Of a stretch of 13,138 nucleotides of DNA, positions 6,629-12,949 are shown piece by piece. The translations under genes were made by a program, and so were the position numbers. Source of the stretch: Candidatus Argoarchaeum ethanivorans (GTDB taxonomy: Archaea; Halobacteriota; Methanosarcinia; Methanosarcinales; EX4572-44); assembly GCA_905067535.1 (NCBI GenBank), contig CAJHIR010000023.1, positions 1 through 13,138 of the forward strand. Reading direction: 5' to 3'. The notes beneath the pieces were generated by a model. That model was not told where the DNA came from. It ran no database searches and was given only the letters and a program-made list of their open reading frames with translations. The number at the start of each line of letters is the position of its first letter. The stretch's first letter is position 1.

Positions 6629-7326
6629 TTTTTGATTTTCATATTCACTCAAAATATTCTTTTGACTCGATTTTAGAGCCGAAGAAGATAATCAAAGTAG
6701 CCAAAAAGCGAGGTTTGGACGGCATAGCAATAACAGACCACAATACAATCAAAGGGGGTTTGGAAGCTGAGAAAATTAATAAAGATCAAGACTTTTTGGT
6801 GATTGTTGGAAGTGAAATAAGCACGGAGGTTGGCGATATTATCGGCTTATTTTTAAGTGAAGAAATAAGATCGAGGAATAGCATGGAAGTGGTTGAAGAG
6901 ATAAAAGACCAAGGGGGAATTGTTGTTTTACCTCATCCATACAGAGGGCATAAATTGAATGACGAAATCGTGAGAAAAGTTGATGTTATTGAAGGTTTTA
7001 ATGCCAGATCAAGTAAAGTAGAAAATGAAAAATCGATGAAATTAGCTAAAAGATATGACAAACCTACAATTGCGGGAAGCGATGCGCATTTCGCTTCTGA
7101 GATTGGAAGAGGTATTTCTACAATTACAAAAAAAGACAAAAATGAGGATATGCGTAAATTGATGTTAAAGTGCCAGATAGATGAGAATAATACTTTGAGT
7201 CCATTATATTTGCAATCATTCAGTCAAGTAATAAAATCCATTAAGATGAGAAAATACAAAACAATTCCGTTACAATTTATAGGTCTAATAATGAATTTGG
7301 TGAGGGAGAAATGGGCAAAAAAATAA
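6625..7326 (+). CDS. PHP-domain metal-dependent phosphoesterase
   Basis: A 233-residue protein of the PHP superfamily (histidinol phosphatase and polymerase-associated fold). Metal ligands sit in the expected motifs: DFHIHS (4-9), AITDHN (35-40), SEIS (63-66), LPHPYRGHK (102-110) and GSDAHFASEIG (151-161). This predicts a trinuclear-metal hydrolase, probably removing phosphate or acting on a phosphoester intermediate; bacterial capsule loci use PHP-fold tyrosine phosphatases, but nothing ties this one to protein substrates. Residues 165-233 form a helical, basic C-terminal extension. The ATG overlaps the ATP-grasp stop (ATGA) and has a strong GGAGGTGA (6613-6620). Its 3' end overlaps the glycosyltransferase start by 16 bases. 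Confidence 0.85.
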   Translation: MIFDFHIHSKYSFDSILEPKKIIKVAKKRGLDGIAITDHNTIKGGLEAEKINKDQDFLVIVGSEISTEVGDIIGLFLSEEIRSRNSMEVVEEIKDQGGIVVLPHPYRGHKLNDEIVRKVDVIEGFNARSSKVENEKSMKLAKRYDKPTIAGSDAHFASEIGRGISTITKKDKNEDMRKLMLKCQIDENNTLSPLYLQSFSQVIKSIKMRKYKTIPLQFIGLIMNLVREKWAKK

Positions 7327-8834
7327 AAATTTTATATGTCACGGATCAACATATTTTCACATTTCTCAAAACTGATTTGGACGTATTTAAAAAACATTTT
7401 GAAGTAAAGGTTTTAGAGTTTACAGGTGGAAAGAAAAAACTTCTAATACATTTATTAGAGATGCTTATAGGAGTTCTATGGGCAGACCTAACATTTTCAT
7501 GGTTTGCCGGTACTCATGCCTTTTGGGCAGTTCGATTATCGAAAATATTCAGGAAGAAATCAATTGTGGTTGTTGGTGGGTATGAAGTGGCAAAAGTTCC
7601 AGAGATTGGATATGGCGCAATGTTAAATCTAAAATCTGCTCGCAAAGTGAAATTTGTGTTGGAAAATGCTGATAGAGTGCTTGCAGTTTCTGAATTCAAT
7701 AAGAAAGAGATTTTAAAATATAGAAATTCTAATAATGTTGAACTCGTCTACAACGGCCTTGATTGCGATAAATTCAAACCAGCAAGCGGCGAGAGGGGAG
7801 ACATCGTTATAACTGTTGTTCACTCTATTTCAGAGGATACTACAAAAATAAAAGGTCTTGAAACATTCATAAAAGCAGCTAAATATTTACCCACGATAAA
7901 GTTTATAGTTGTTGGGGAACATCTTAACGGTTCAATTGAACATCTTAAAGCAATGGCATCGCCAAATGTAGAGTTTCCTGGGTTCATTTCAAATGAAGAA
8001 TTAATAAAGTTGTATCAAAAAGCAAAAGTATATTGTCAACTTTCATACAGGGAATCATTTGGCATGAGTCTTGTTGAGGCAATGAGTTGCGGATGTATTC
8101 CTGTGATAAGCAACAGAGGCGCTCTACCAGAGATTGTTAGTAACATAGGTTTTAACGTCGATTATGGGGATGTGGATGGAACTATTAAGGCGATTTCTAA
8201 TGCTTTAGATTCAGAAGATATGCGTGGAGCAGTAAGAGAGCGTGCAAAGACCTTTTCAATTGTTGAGAGAGAGAGAGAGAGAGATAAAAAGGATAGTGGC
8301 GGAGGTGATATCGTGATTACAGCAAGTTGGATAAACAAGGATACTGTTAAGAGGAAGGGCATGGAGAGTTTTGTTAAATCTGCAAGATACCTACCACATG
8401 TGCATTTTGTGGTCATAGGTGGTTGGTTAGATGATTCAATAGAATATTTAAAGTCAATAGCCCCACAGAATGTCGAATTTACAGGATTTGTTTCTGATGA
8501 TAAGTTAATGGAATGGTACCAAAAAGCAAAGGTTTACTGCCAGCTTTCACTTTACGAATCATTCGGTATGGCTCTTGCAGAATCGATGTGCTGCGAATGT
8601 GTCCCGGTAGTTATCAATAATGCAGCATTACCAGAAGTAGTGGGAGATACTGGATTCTATGTTCCTTATGGTGATCCAGAAGCAACTGCAGAAGCGATAA
8701 AAGATGCATTGGATTTAGATAAAGGGAAAGAAGCAAGGGAAAGGATTAAGAATATGTTTTCGTTAGAAAAAAGAGAAGAGAGATTAGTTGAAATAATAAG
8801 AGGCTTGATGGGTGTAGAAAAATGGAAATATTAA
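7311..8834 (+). CDS. GT4 glycosyltransferase with tandem-duplicated donor-binding domain
   Basis: A 507-residue GT-B enzyme. Residues 1-155 are the acceptor domain (start KIKILYVTDQH). Residues 162-317 and 332-485 are two copies of the C-terminal nucleotide-sugar domain, each beginning GDIVIT and about half identical by hand alignment. Each keeps AKVYCQLS and an EX7E motif (Glu248/Glu256; Glu416/Glu424). A normal member would end near 335-350. The joint is the stretch encoded by a (GA)10 tract (ERERERD, 319-325). In the alternative frame after the tract the reading becomes IKRIVAEVIS and stops, which matches the family's natural C-terminus, so the fusion frame may be one state of a switch, a mutation or a sequencing artefact. 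Start ATG 7311 follows GGTGAGGGAG. Its 3' end overlaps the methyltransferase by 13 bases. Confidence 0.85.
   Translation: MGKKIKILYVTDQHIFTFLKTDLDVFKKHFEVKVLEFTGGKKKLLIHLLEMLIGVLWADLTFSWFAGTHAFWAVRLSKIFRKKSIVVVGGYEVAKVPEIGYGAMLNLKSARKVKFVLENADRVLAVSEFNKKEILKYRNSNNVELVYNGLDCDKFKPASGERGDIVITVVHSISEDTTKIKGLETFIKAAKYLPTIKFIVVGEHLNGSIEHLKAMASPNVEFPGFISNEELIKLYQKAKVYCQLSYRESFGMSLVEAMSCGCIPVISNRGALPEIVSNIGFNVDYGDVDGTIKAISNALDSEDMRGAVRERAKTFSIVERERERDKKDSGGGDIVITASWINKDTVKRKGMESFVKSARYLPHVHFVVIGGWLDDSIEYLKSIAPQNVEFTGFVSDDKLMEWYQKAKVYCQLSLYESFGMALAESMCCECVPVVINNAALPEVVGDTGFYVPYGDPEATAEAIKDALDLDKGKEARERIKNMFSLEKREERLVEIIRGLMGVEKWKY
8265..8284. repeat. (GA)10 dinucleotide microsatellite inside the glycosyltransferase gene
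   Basis: Ten perfect GA units starting exactly at codon 319. Because the unit is 2 bases, each gain or loss shifts the frame. With 10 units the two donor domains are fused; with 8 or 11 the first protein continues IKRIVAEVIS and stops at 8314-8316; with 9 it stops at once on TAA (8285-8287). It is the only long simple repeat I see in the window. Confidence 0.9.
8301..8315 (+). promoter_or_regulatory. Internal ribosome site and GTG within the glycosyltransferase gene
   Basis: GGAGGTG (8301-8307) lies 5 bases before an in-frame GTG (8313-8315), which would start a protein MITASWINKD... consisting only of the second donor domain (about 173 residues). The GTG overlaps the TGA (8314-8316) that ends the first ORF in the alternative frame, a GTGA overlap like those elsewhere in this operon (5507-5510). 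The SD could be a by-product of coding Gly-Gly-Asp, so its use is an inference. Confidence 0.45.
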
Positions 8835-9667
8835 CAGAGTCGAAGGAAACGATGCCAAAAGAAGGATGGGAATCGGTAGAAGAGTATATACTCTATCTGA
8901 AACAATTTGCAGCTTATAAATTTGCTGAAAGATTTGTAATAAATAAAAGCGTATTGGAAATTGGCCATGGTGCCGGATATGGTGCAGATTATGTATCGAA
9001 TTTTGCATCTGACTTTGTAGCAATTGATATGTCAAAAATAAACAGTTCTTATTGTCAAAGAGAGTATTCAAAAGAGAACCTCATCTTTGTGACGGCAGAT
9101 GCTACCAAGCTTCCTTTTAAAAACAATCAATTTGATGTTGCTATATCTTTTCAAGTTATAGAGCACATCGAGCCAAAATTTGTTTTAACTTATCTCACAG
9201 AGATTAAAAGAATTTTAAAAGCCGACGGGATATTTATTTGTTCGACACCAAACAAGAAGTTGAGACTTTTACCTTTCCAAAAGCCTTGGAATCCAGAGCA
9301 CAAAAAGGAATACAATCGTAAAGAATTTAAAAATTTACTCAACAAAGTTTTTGGAGATGTTAAGGTTTATGGTTTATCTGCTTCAGAGAATGCTCTATCT
9401 GTTGAGCGTGCAAGAGTAAAACAAGATCCTTTAAAAGTATATATTATATCTCCACTTTATCGATTGATGAAAACAATTTTACCTTCTGCTTTTTTTGTTC
9501 GATTAAAAGAAGCAGGTAAGCGATTCATAAGTTCAAAAACAAGCCAAAATATGTCCGAACAGGGGGATTTCTTGACTAATTTTTCAGTTGAGGACTTTGA
9601 AGTAGATTCAAGTTGTCCTGATGACTGCTTGGATCTTTTTGGATTATGTTTTAAAAAAAAGATGTGA
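8822..9667 (+). CDS. Class I SAM-dependent methyltransferase
   Basis: A 281-residue methyltransferase of the Methyltransf_11/25 type. SAM-binding motif I is VLEIGHGAGYG (44-54); motif II acidic residue is in AIDMS (Asp69); ADATKLPF (92-99) and FQVIEHIEP (110-118) follow. The C-terminal 100 residues are variable and probably contact the acceptor. In this setting it likely O-methylates a sugar of the glycan, a common capping step, but N-methylation cannot be excluded. The ATG overlaps the glycosyltransferase 3' end. The last 24 bases overlap the 3' end of the oppositely oriented flippase, so the two transcripts converge and there is no terminator between them. An A8 run (9653-9660) lies in this overlap. 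Confidence 0.85.
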   Translation: MEILTESKETMPKEGWESVEEYILYLKQFAAYKFAERFVINKSVLEIGHGAGYGADYVSNFASDFVAIDMSKINSSYCQREYSKENLIFVTADATKLPFKNNQFDVAISFQVIEHIEPKFVLTYLTEIKRILKADGIFICSTPNKKLRLLPFQKPWNPEHKKEYNRKEFKNLLNKVFGDVKVYGLSASENALSVERARVKQDPLKVYIISPLYRLMKTILPSAFFVRLKEAGKRFISSKTSQNMSEQGDFLTNFSVEDFEVDSSCPDDCLDLFGLCFKKKM

Positions 9668-11104
9668 GGGGAATATTGATTTAAAATACTTTTTATCGTC
9701 TTTTGTGAGTAAAAATTTTATTGTTAATATCCCATAAATACATAGCAATATTGAACTCAAAATATATTGATGTATCAATTCTGAGCCTACCATGAAGGCG
9801 AATATCATTACAAAAAGTATAATTAAACTTTTGACACACCATTTTGTATCGATTCTTACTTGAAGCAATTTATGAATTAAATATAATGACAAAAATGCCA
9901 TTAATAAGAAAGATAATGTTGTTGCCATTGCTGCCCCGGAAATCCCGAGCAGTGGTATAAGCAATAAATTCGATAGTACATTCACAAGTGCACCCATAGC
10001 TGTGATTTTAAGACTCAAATCAGCTCGCCCTATACTAATTAGAGACCCGCCTATTGATTTGAATATTCCAAAAATCACAGTCCCAACAATCAATATCTGC
10101 AACGGCAAAACAGCATAAACAAACCCCCCCTCAAACATAAGTGTAATAATCTCCCTCGCAAAAAATCCAACCCCTAATCCAATCGGCAGCAAAACACAGG
10201 CAGTATATTTCATGCTCTTGTCTACCATCGTTTGCAGCGCTGAATGATTATTATTAGCCCAGTATTCAGAAGTTGCAGGATATGTTATCGTTTGAATTGC
10301 ACTGGGAATTATCCAGAAGAATTTGCTCAAGCCCACCGCCACAGCATAGTATCCAACGTCGGTAGCTGTCAGGAAATAGCCTATCAAAACGATATCCGCC
10401 TGATAATTTATCATGTTTATCGCATTCGCCCCGACTATCTGCGCACCAAACCCCAGCAATTTTTTTGTTGTTTGTCGGTATCCTTCGAGTGTGATATCGA
10501 AATGTCTTCTGCAAACCCATATTAAAAAAGCGCATGAGCCAACAGAAGACAATACAACACCAGCCATAGCACCAGCAACACCAAACCCGCGATAGATCAA
10601 CACCACCGTAATTATTACCATCAAAACACTCTGAATAATTGTTGCTGCAGCATACGTCTTCATCTCCCTGAGCCCGTTTAACATTCCAAGCAGAGCACCG
10701 CCGACCAGAGCAAAGGGAAAAACAGGAGACAATAGTTTCAATAACCCTGGCAATCCCGGCATGTTGAATATTCCAGCAAATATCCCGGATGCAAAGTAGA
10801 ACAATGCAACAAACCCAATGCCCAGGAATAAGGATGTGATAACGCCGGAGGATACGATCCGGTTAAATTTGGTTCTATCATCCTTGAACTCAGCCACATA
10901 CTTGATCATCGCTGCCGGGATGCCGATAGCAGCAACAAGCATTGCGATTCCGTAAATCGTGGTGGTCATCCGGTACAATCCCAGATCGCCTGCGCCAAGA
11001 TACCGCCCCATGAGAATGGTGATGATGAAGCCGAGTGGCAGGGCAACTGCCGATGCGAGGAATGTTATGCCGACGTCGAACGCGAATTTTTTGTGGGGTT
11101 GCAT
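9644..11104 (-). CDS. Oligosaccharide flippase (Wzx-like, MATE/MOP superfamily)
   Basis: A 486-residue polytopic membrane protein with about 12-14 hydrophobic segments and no signal peptide, expected to flip a lipid-linked glycan across the membrane. The N-terminus is characteristic: FAFDVGIT, then LPLGFIITILMGRYLGAGDLGLY and an AAIGIPAAMIKYVAEF segment, typical of Wzx/RfbX-like proteins. ATG 11104 is chosen over the in-frame TTG at 11125 because GGAG lies 4 bases upstream and the toxin gene stops 1 base before it (TAACATG), so it is probably translated by coupling to vapC. The first 73 codons are GC-rich and recur as two partial copies at 11837-12054 and about 12950-13138. The 3' third is clearly more AT-rich, suggesting a mosaic gene. 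Confidence 0.9.
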   Translation of the reverse strand: MQPHKKFAFDVGITFLASAVALPLGFIITILMGRYLGAGDLGLYRMTTTIYGIAMLVAAIGIPAAMIKYVAEFKDDRTKFNRIVSSGVITSLFLGIGFVALFYFASGIFAGIFNMPGLPGLLKLLSPVFPFALVGGALLGMLNGLREMKTYAAATIIQSVLMVIITVVLIYRGFGVAGAMAGVVLSSVGSCAFLIWVCRRHFDITLEGYRQTTKKLLGFGAQIVGANAINMINYQADIVLIGYFLTATDVGYYAVAVGLSKFFWIIPSAIQTITYPATSEYWANNNHSALQTMVDKSMKYTACVLLPIGLGVGFFAREIITLMFEGGFVYAVLPLQILIVGTVIFGIFKSIGGSLISIGRADLSLKITAMGALVNVLSNLLLIPLLGISGAAMATTLSFLLMAFLSLYLIHKLLQVRIDTKWCVKSLIILFVMIFAFMVGSELIHQYILSSILLCIYGILTIKFLLTKDDKKYFKSIFPSHLFFKT

Positions 11105-11105
11105 G

Positions 11106-11549
11106 TTACTCCAACATAGATTCAAAAGGATTTACAACCTTTAGCCAGGGAATATTCTTGAAATCGCTGTCTTCAGTGAATATGCTAAATATGTTATGTT
11201 CCCTCATCGTTGCTGCAATCAAAGCATCCCAATAATGCACCCCATACGCCATATTTATTTCAATCGCTGAAAGAATGGTACGTGCATCGTAATCTATAAC
11301 TATCCAGTTTTGAAACTCGATAATATCCCCTATAATTTCTTTTGCCGTTTCTTTGGGTACAGGATTTTCGATCTTCTTTGTGATGATGACATAAAACTCT
11401 GATAAATTCTGTATCGAGATGCCATACTTCTCCCTCAATCTCCAGCATCCATCGATCAAACGCTTACATATTTCATGCTTCTCTCCTTCACTTTCATCAT
11501 ACGCATACGCCAACATATTTGTATCGATCAGAGAGATCTCACCGATCAT
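11106..11549 (-). CDS. vapC: PIN-domain ribonuclease toxin (VapC)
   Basis: About 147 residues. PIN active-site acids are all present: ISLIDTNMLAYAYD, LSEFYVI, HYWDALIAATM and FTEDSDF, in the usual order, so the toxin looks intact and should be an RNA endonuclease. The C-terminus (FKNIPWLKVVNPF) is also typical. The start is taken at ATG 11549, which puts the first catalytic Asp near residue 9; ATG 11570 is an in-frame alternative adding 7 residues. Either start overlaps the antitoxin 3' end (11 or 32 bases), as in most vapBC operons. Its stop is one base from the flippase ATG, so the toxin and the flippase share an operon. Confidence 0.9.
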   Translation of the reverse strand: MIGEISLIDTNMLAYAYDESEGEKHEICKRLIDGCWRLREKYGISIQNLSEFYVIITKKIENPVPKETAKEIIGDIIEFQNWIVIDYDARTILSAIEINMAYGVHYWDALIAATMREHNIFSIFTEDSDFKNIPWLKVVNPFESMLE

Positions 11550-11778
11550 GTAATTCTTCTCTTGTCCCATACAATTTTTTTCCGAAGTTAAATCCCTTCT
11601 CCAATAGTTTTAGCTCCATTTCTGCTATCTTTTCCTGTTTCTTTTCGTTTATCCATTTTTGCATTGATTCGGTTACTGCTTTCTCCAAATATCCCTTTCT
11701 ACCTCCATGAATGATAACAGCAACCGCTCTGAATTCTTTTTCCACTTCGTCTTTAACGTTTACCGTGATTGTTCCCAT
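11539..11778 (-). CDS. vapB: VapB-type antitoxin
   Basis: A 79-residue protein. The N-terminal half (ITVNVKDEVEKEFRAVAV, then GGRKGYLEKAVTESMQKWI) fits a ribbon-helix-helix-like DNA-binding domain. The tail, a charged helix ending GFNFGKKLYGTREELHDR, matches toxin-wrapping tails of archaeal VapB proteins paired with PIN toxins. ATG 11778 has no SD, but a TATA box about 28 bases upstream suggests a leaderless or near-leaderless message. It is first in the vapB-vapC-flippase run, so its presumed autoregulation may also set flippase expression. Confidence 0.8.
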   Translation of the reverse strand: MGTITVNVKDEVEKEFRAVAVIIHGGRKGYLEKAVTESMQKWINEKKQEKIAEMELKLLEKGFNFGKKLYGTREELHDR

Positions 11779-11801
11779 ATTTTACGTTTAGATTCGGTCT
11801 G

Positions 11802-11810
11802 TATTTAAAT
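11802..11810 (-). promoter_or_regulatory. TATA box of vapB-vapC-flippase, near-leaderless spacing
   Basis: On the minus strand ATTTAAATA, preceded by an A-rich element, has its centre 28 bases before the vapB ATG. Archaeal transcription starts about 25 bases from the TATA centre, which is within a few bases of the ATG; this agrees with the lack of an SD. The promoter lies in the short gap between the flippase fragment and vapB. Confidence 0.5.
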
Positions 11811-11836
11811 GTTTTGAGGTTGTGTAAAATAATCAA

Positions 11837-12054
11837 AACTCAGCCACATACTTGATCATCGCCGCAGGAATCCCAATAGCAGCAATAAGCATTGCGATTC
11901 CGTAGAGCGTGGTGGTCATCCGGTACAATCCCAGATCGCCAGCGCCAGGATGCCGCTCCAGGAGGATGGTTACGATGAAGCCAAGTGGCATGGCGACTAC
12001 TGATGCAATGAATGTTATGCCGACGTCGAATGCGAATTTTTTGGATGGCTGCAT
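11837..12054 (-). pseudogene. Flippase 5' fragment (copy 2), 73 codons in frame
   Basis: This 218-base block aligns without gaps to the first 73 codons of the complete flippase (10887-11104), about 28 mismatches by hand count (near 87% identity), beginning at the ATG and ending at ...KYVAEF, where TGA follows immediately. Beyond both ends the similarity vanishes. Because the frame has stayed open and GGTG lies 5 bases before its ATG, a short peptide with one or two membrane segments might be made, but it cannot be a working flippase. It lies between the two minus-strand TA modules. Confidence 0.85.
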
Positions 12055-12085
12055 GATTACACCGGATCATATACCAGACACGTTT

Positions 12086-12559
12086 TTAGCATGTAAGCCC
12101 CGCTCTCTCCGCCTCACTGAACTCATAGTAATCCTTCTCTCTTAAATCATGTATAATGTTGGCGATGTCATTACTCTCCAGAATCCCCATCTCTTTACAC
12201 GAAAACAAAAACGCGGAAATGTTCAACGTGACTATTTCATTCTTGTTTGCTATCCTCCTCGCTTTATTATCGCTTATGAGCAGAACCGAATTTTTAAAAC
12301 GCTTACACAAAGCAAAACACTCTTTTTCGCCAGAACCAAGATTTGTAAATTCTTCATTCTTTTTCATACCTTTAAAATCAGCATCACTAACATTTTTCAC
12401 TTTTACCCACTCTTTATCCAGCAAAGCAGTAATTAAGTTGGTTTTAGCAACTTCACTGAGAACAGCCACTGGAATGAACAGATCTCTCACCAACCCCAAT
12501 CGCTCAATTTTTAAGAAGGAACTTAAAAAGTCTGTGTCACAGATTATGGTTAAGGTCAT
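12086..12559 (-). CDS. DUF3368 PIN-like nuclease (toxin)
   Basis: A 157-residue protein of the DUF3368 PIN-like group. Recognisable elements are IICDTDFLSS (Asp8/Asp10), FIPVAVLSEV (Glu36), LGSGEKECFAL (74-84, acidic Glu78/Glu80), LLISDNKARRIA (93-104, Asp97) and the helical tail beginning ISAFLFSCKEMGIL. It is the usual partner of UPF0175 antitoxins in archaea, as here, where the UPF0175 gene ends 6 bases upstream. ATG 12559 is the natural start. The four acidic positions suggest nuclease activity, although members of this group have been less studied than VapC. A flippase fragment begins 31 bases downstream. Confidence 0.85.
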   Translation of the reverse strand: MTLTIICDTDFLSSFLKIERLGLVRDLFIPVAVLSEVAKTNLITALLDKEWVKVKNVSDADFKGMKKNEEFTNLGSGEKECFALCKRFKNSVLLISDNKARRIANKNEIVTLNISAFLFSCKEMGILESNDIANIIHDLREKDYYEFSEAERAGLTC

Positions 12560-12565
12560 CTTTAT

Positions 12566-12886
12566 CTACCGTCTCGCAAGTTCAACCGCCTTCTCCGCCA
12601 TGTTTTCCATCTCCTCCAAACTCACGTTCACGCGTCGCTTGATCCCACGTTTGTATAAAACCTCTTTCATCTCCTCAATATCCAGGGATGCGATTTCACA
12701 AGCTCGCCCCAATGATATCTCGTCTCTTTTATACAGTTCGCAAGCAATCGTTATTCTTAAATCCTTTCTTGCAGCCAGAAGCGTGTTAATCGCTTCTTTG
12801 ATAAACTCCTCTTCGGTCTTATAAAACCCTGTGCTTGAAATCACTTTCAATTCCATCTTTATCAAATTATCGGATATCTCAAACAT
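12566..12886 (-). CDS. UPF0175 antitoxin
   Basis: A 106-residue UPF0175 protein. The family core is clear: EEEFIKEAINTLLAARKD (25-42), IACELYKRDEISLGRACEIA (47-66) and MKEVLYKRGIKRR (73-85), which include a helix-turn-helix-like segment thought to bind DNA. The C-terminal tail (86-106) is acidic and probably contacts the toxin. The ATG at 12886 has a strong GAGGTGAT (12891-12898). It is the first gene of a two-gene minus-strand operon with the DUF3368 nuclease. Confidence 0.85.
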   Translation of the reverse strand: MFEISDNLIKMELKVISSTGFYKTEEEFIKEAINTLLAARKDLRITIACELYKRDEISLGRACEIASLDIEEMKEVLYKRGIKRRVNVSLEEMENMAEKAVELARR

Positions 12887-12920
12887 CTTATCACCTCTAT
12901 TCTTTTAACGATCCTTGTGT

Positions 12921-12930
12921 TCATAAATGC
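12921..12930 (-). promoter_or_regulatory. Putative TATA box of the UPF0175-DUF3368 operon
   Basis: GCATTTATGA on the minus strand lies 35-44 bases before the antitoxin ATG. Transcription would start near 12900, leaving a leader of about 14 bases that just holds the SD. The match to a TATA consensus is partial. Confidence 0.35.
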
Positions 12931-12949
12931 TTTTACCCCACGTTATTAT

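Noticed and set aside
12156..12824. A 222-codon plus-strand open frame opposite the UPF0175-DUF3368 operon
   Set aside because: Low-complexity Ser/Leu/Phe-rich translation with no motif; the opposite strand has two recognisable families with proper starts.
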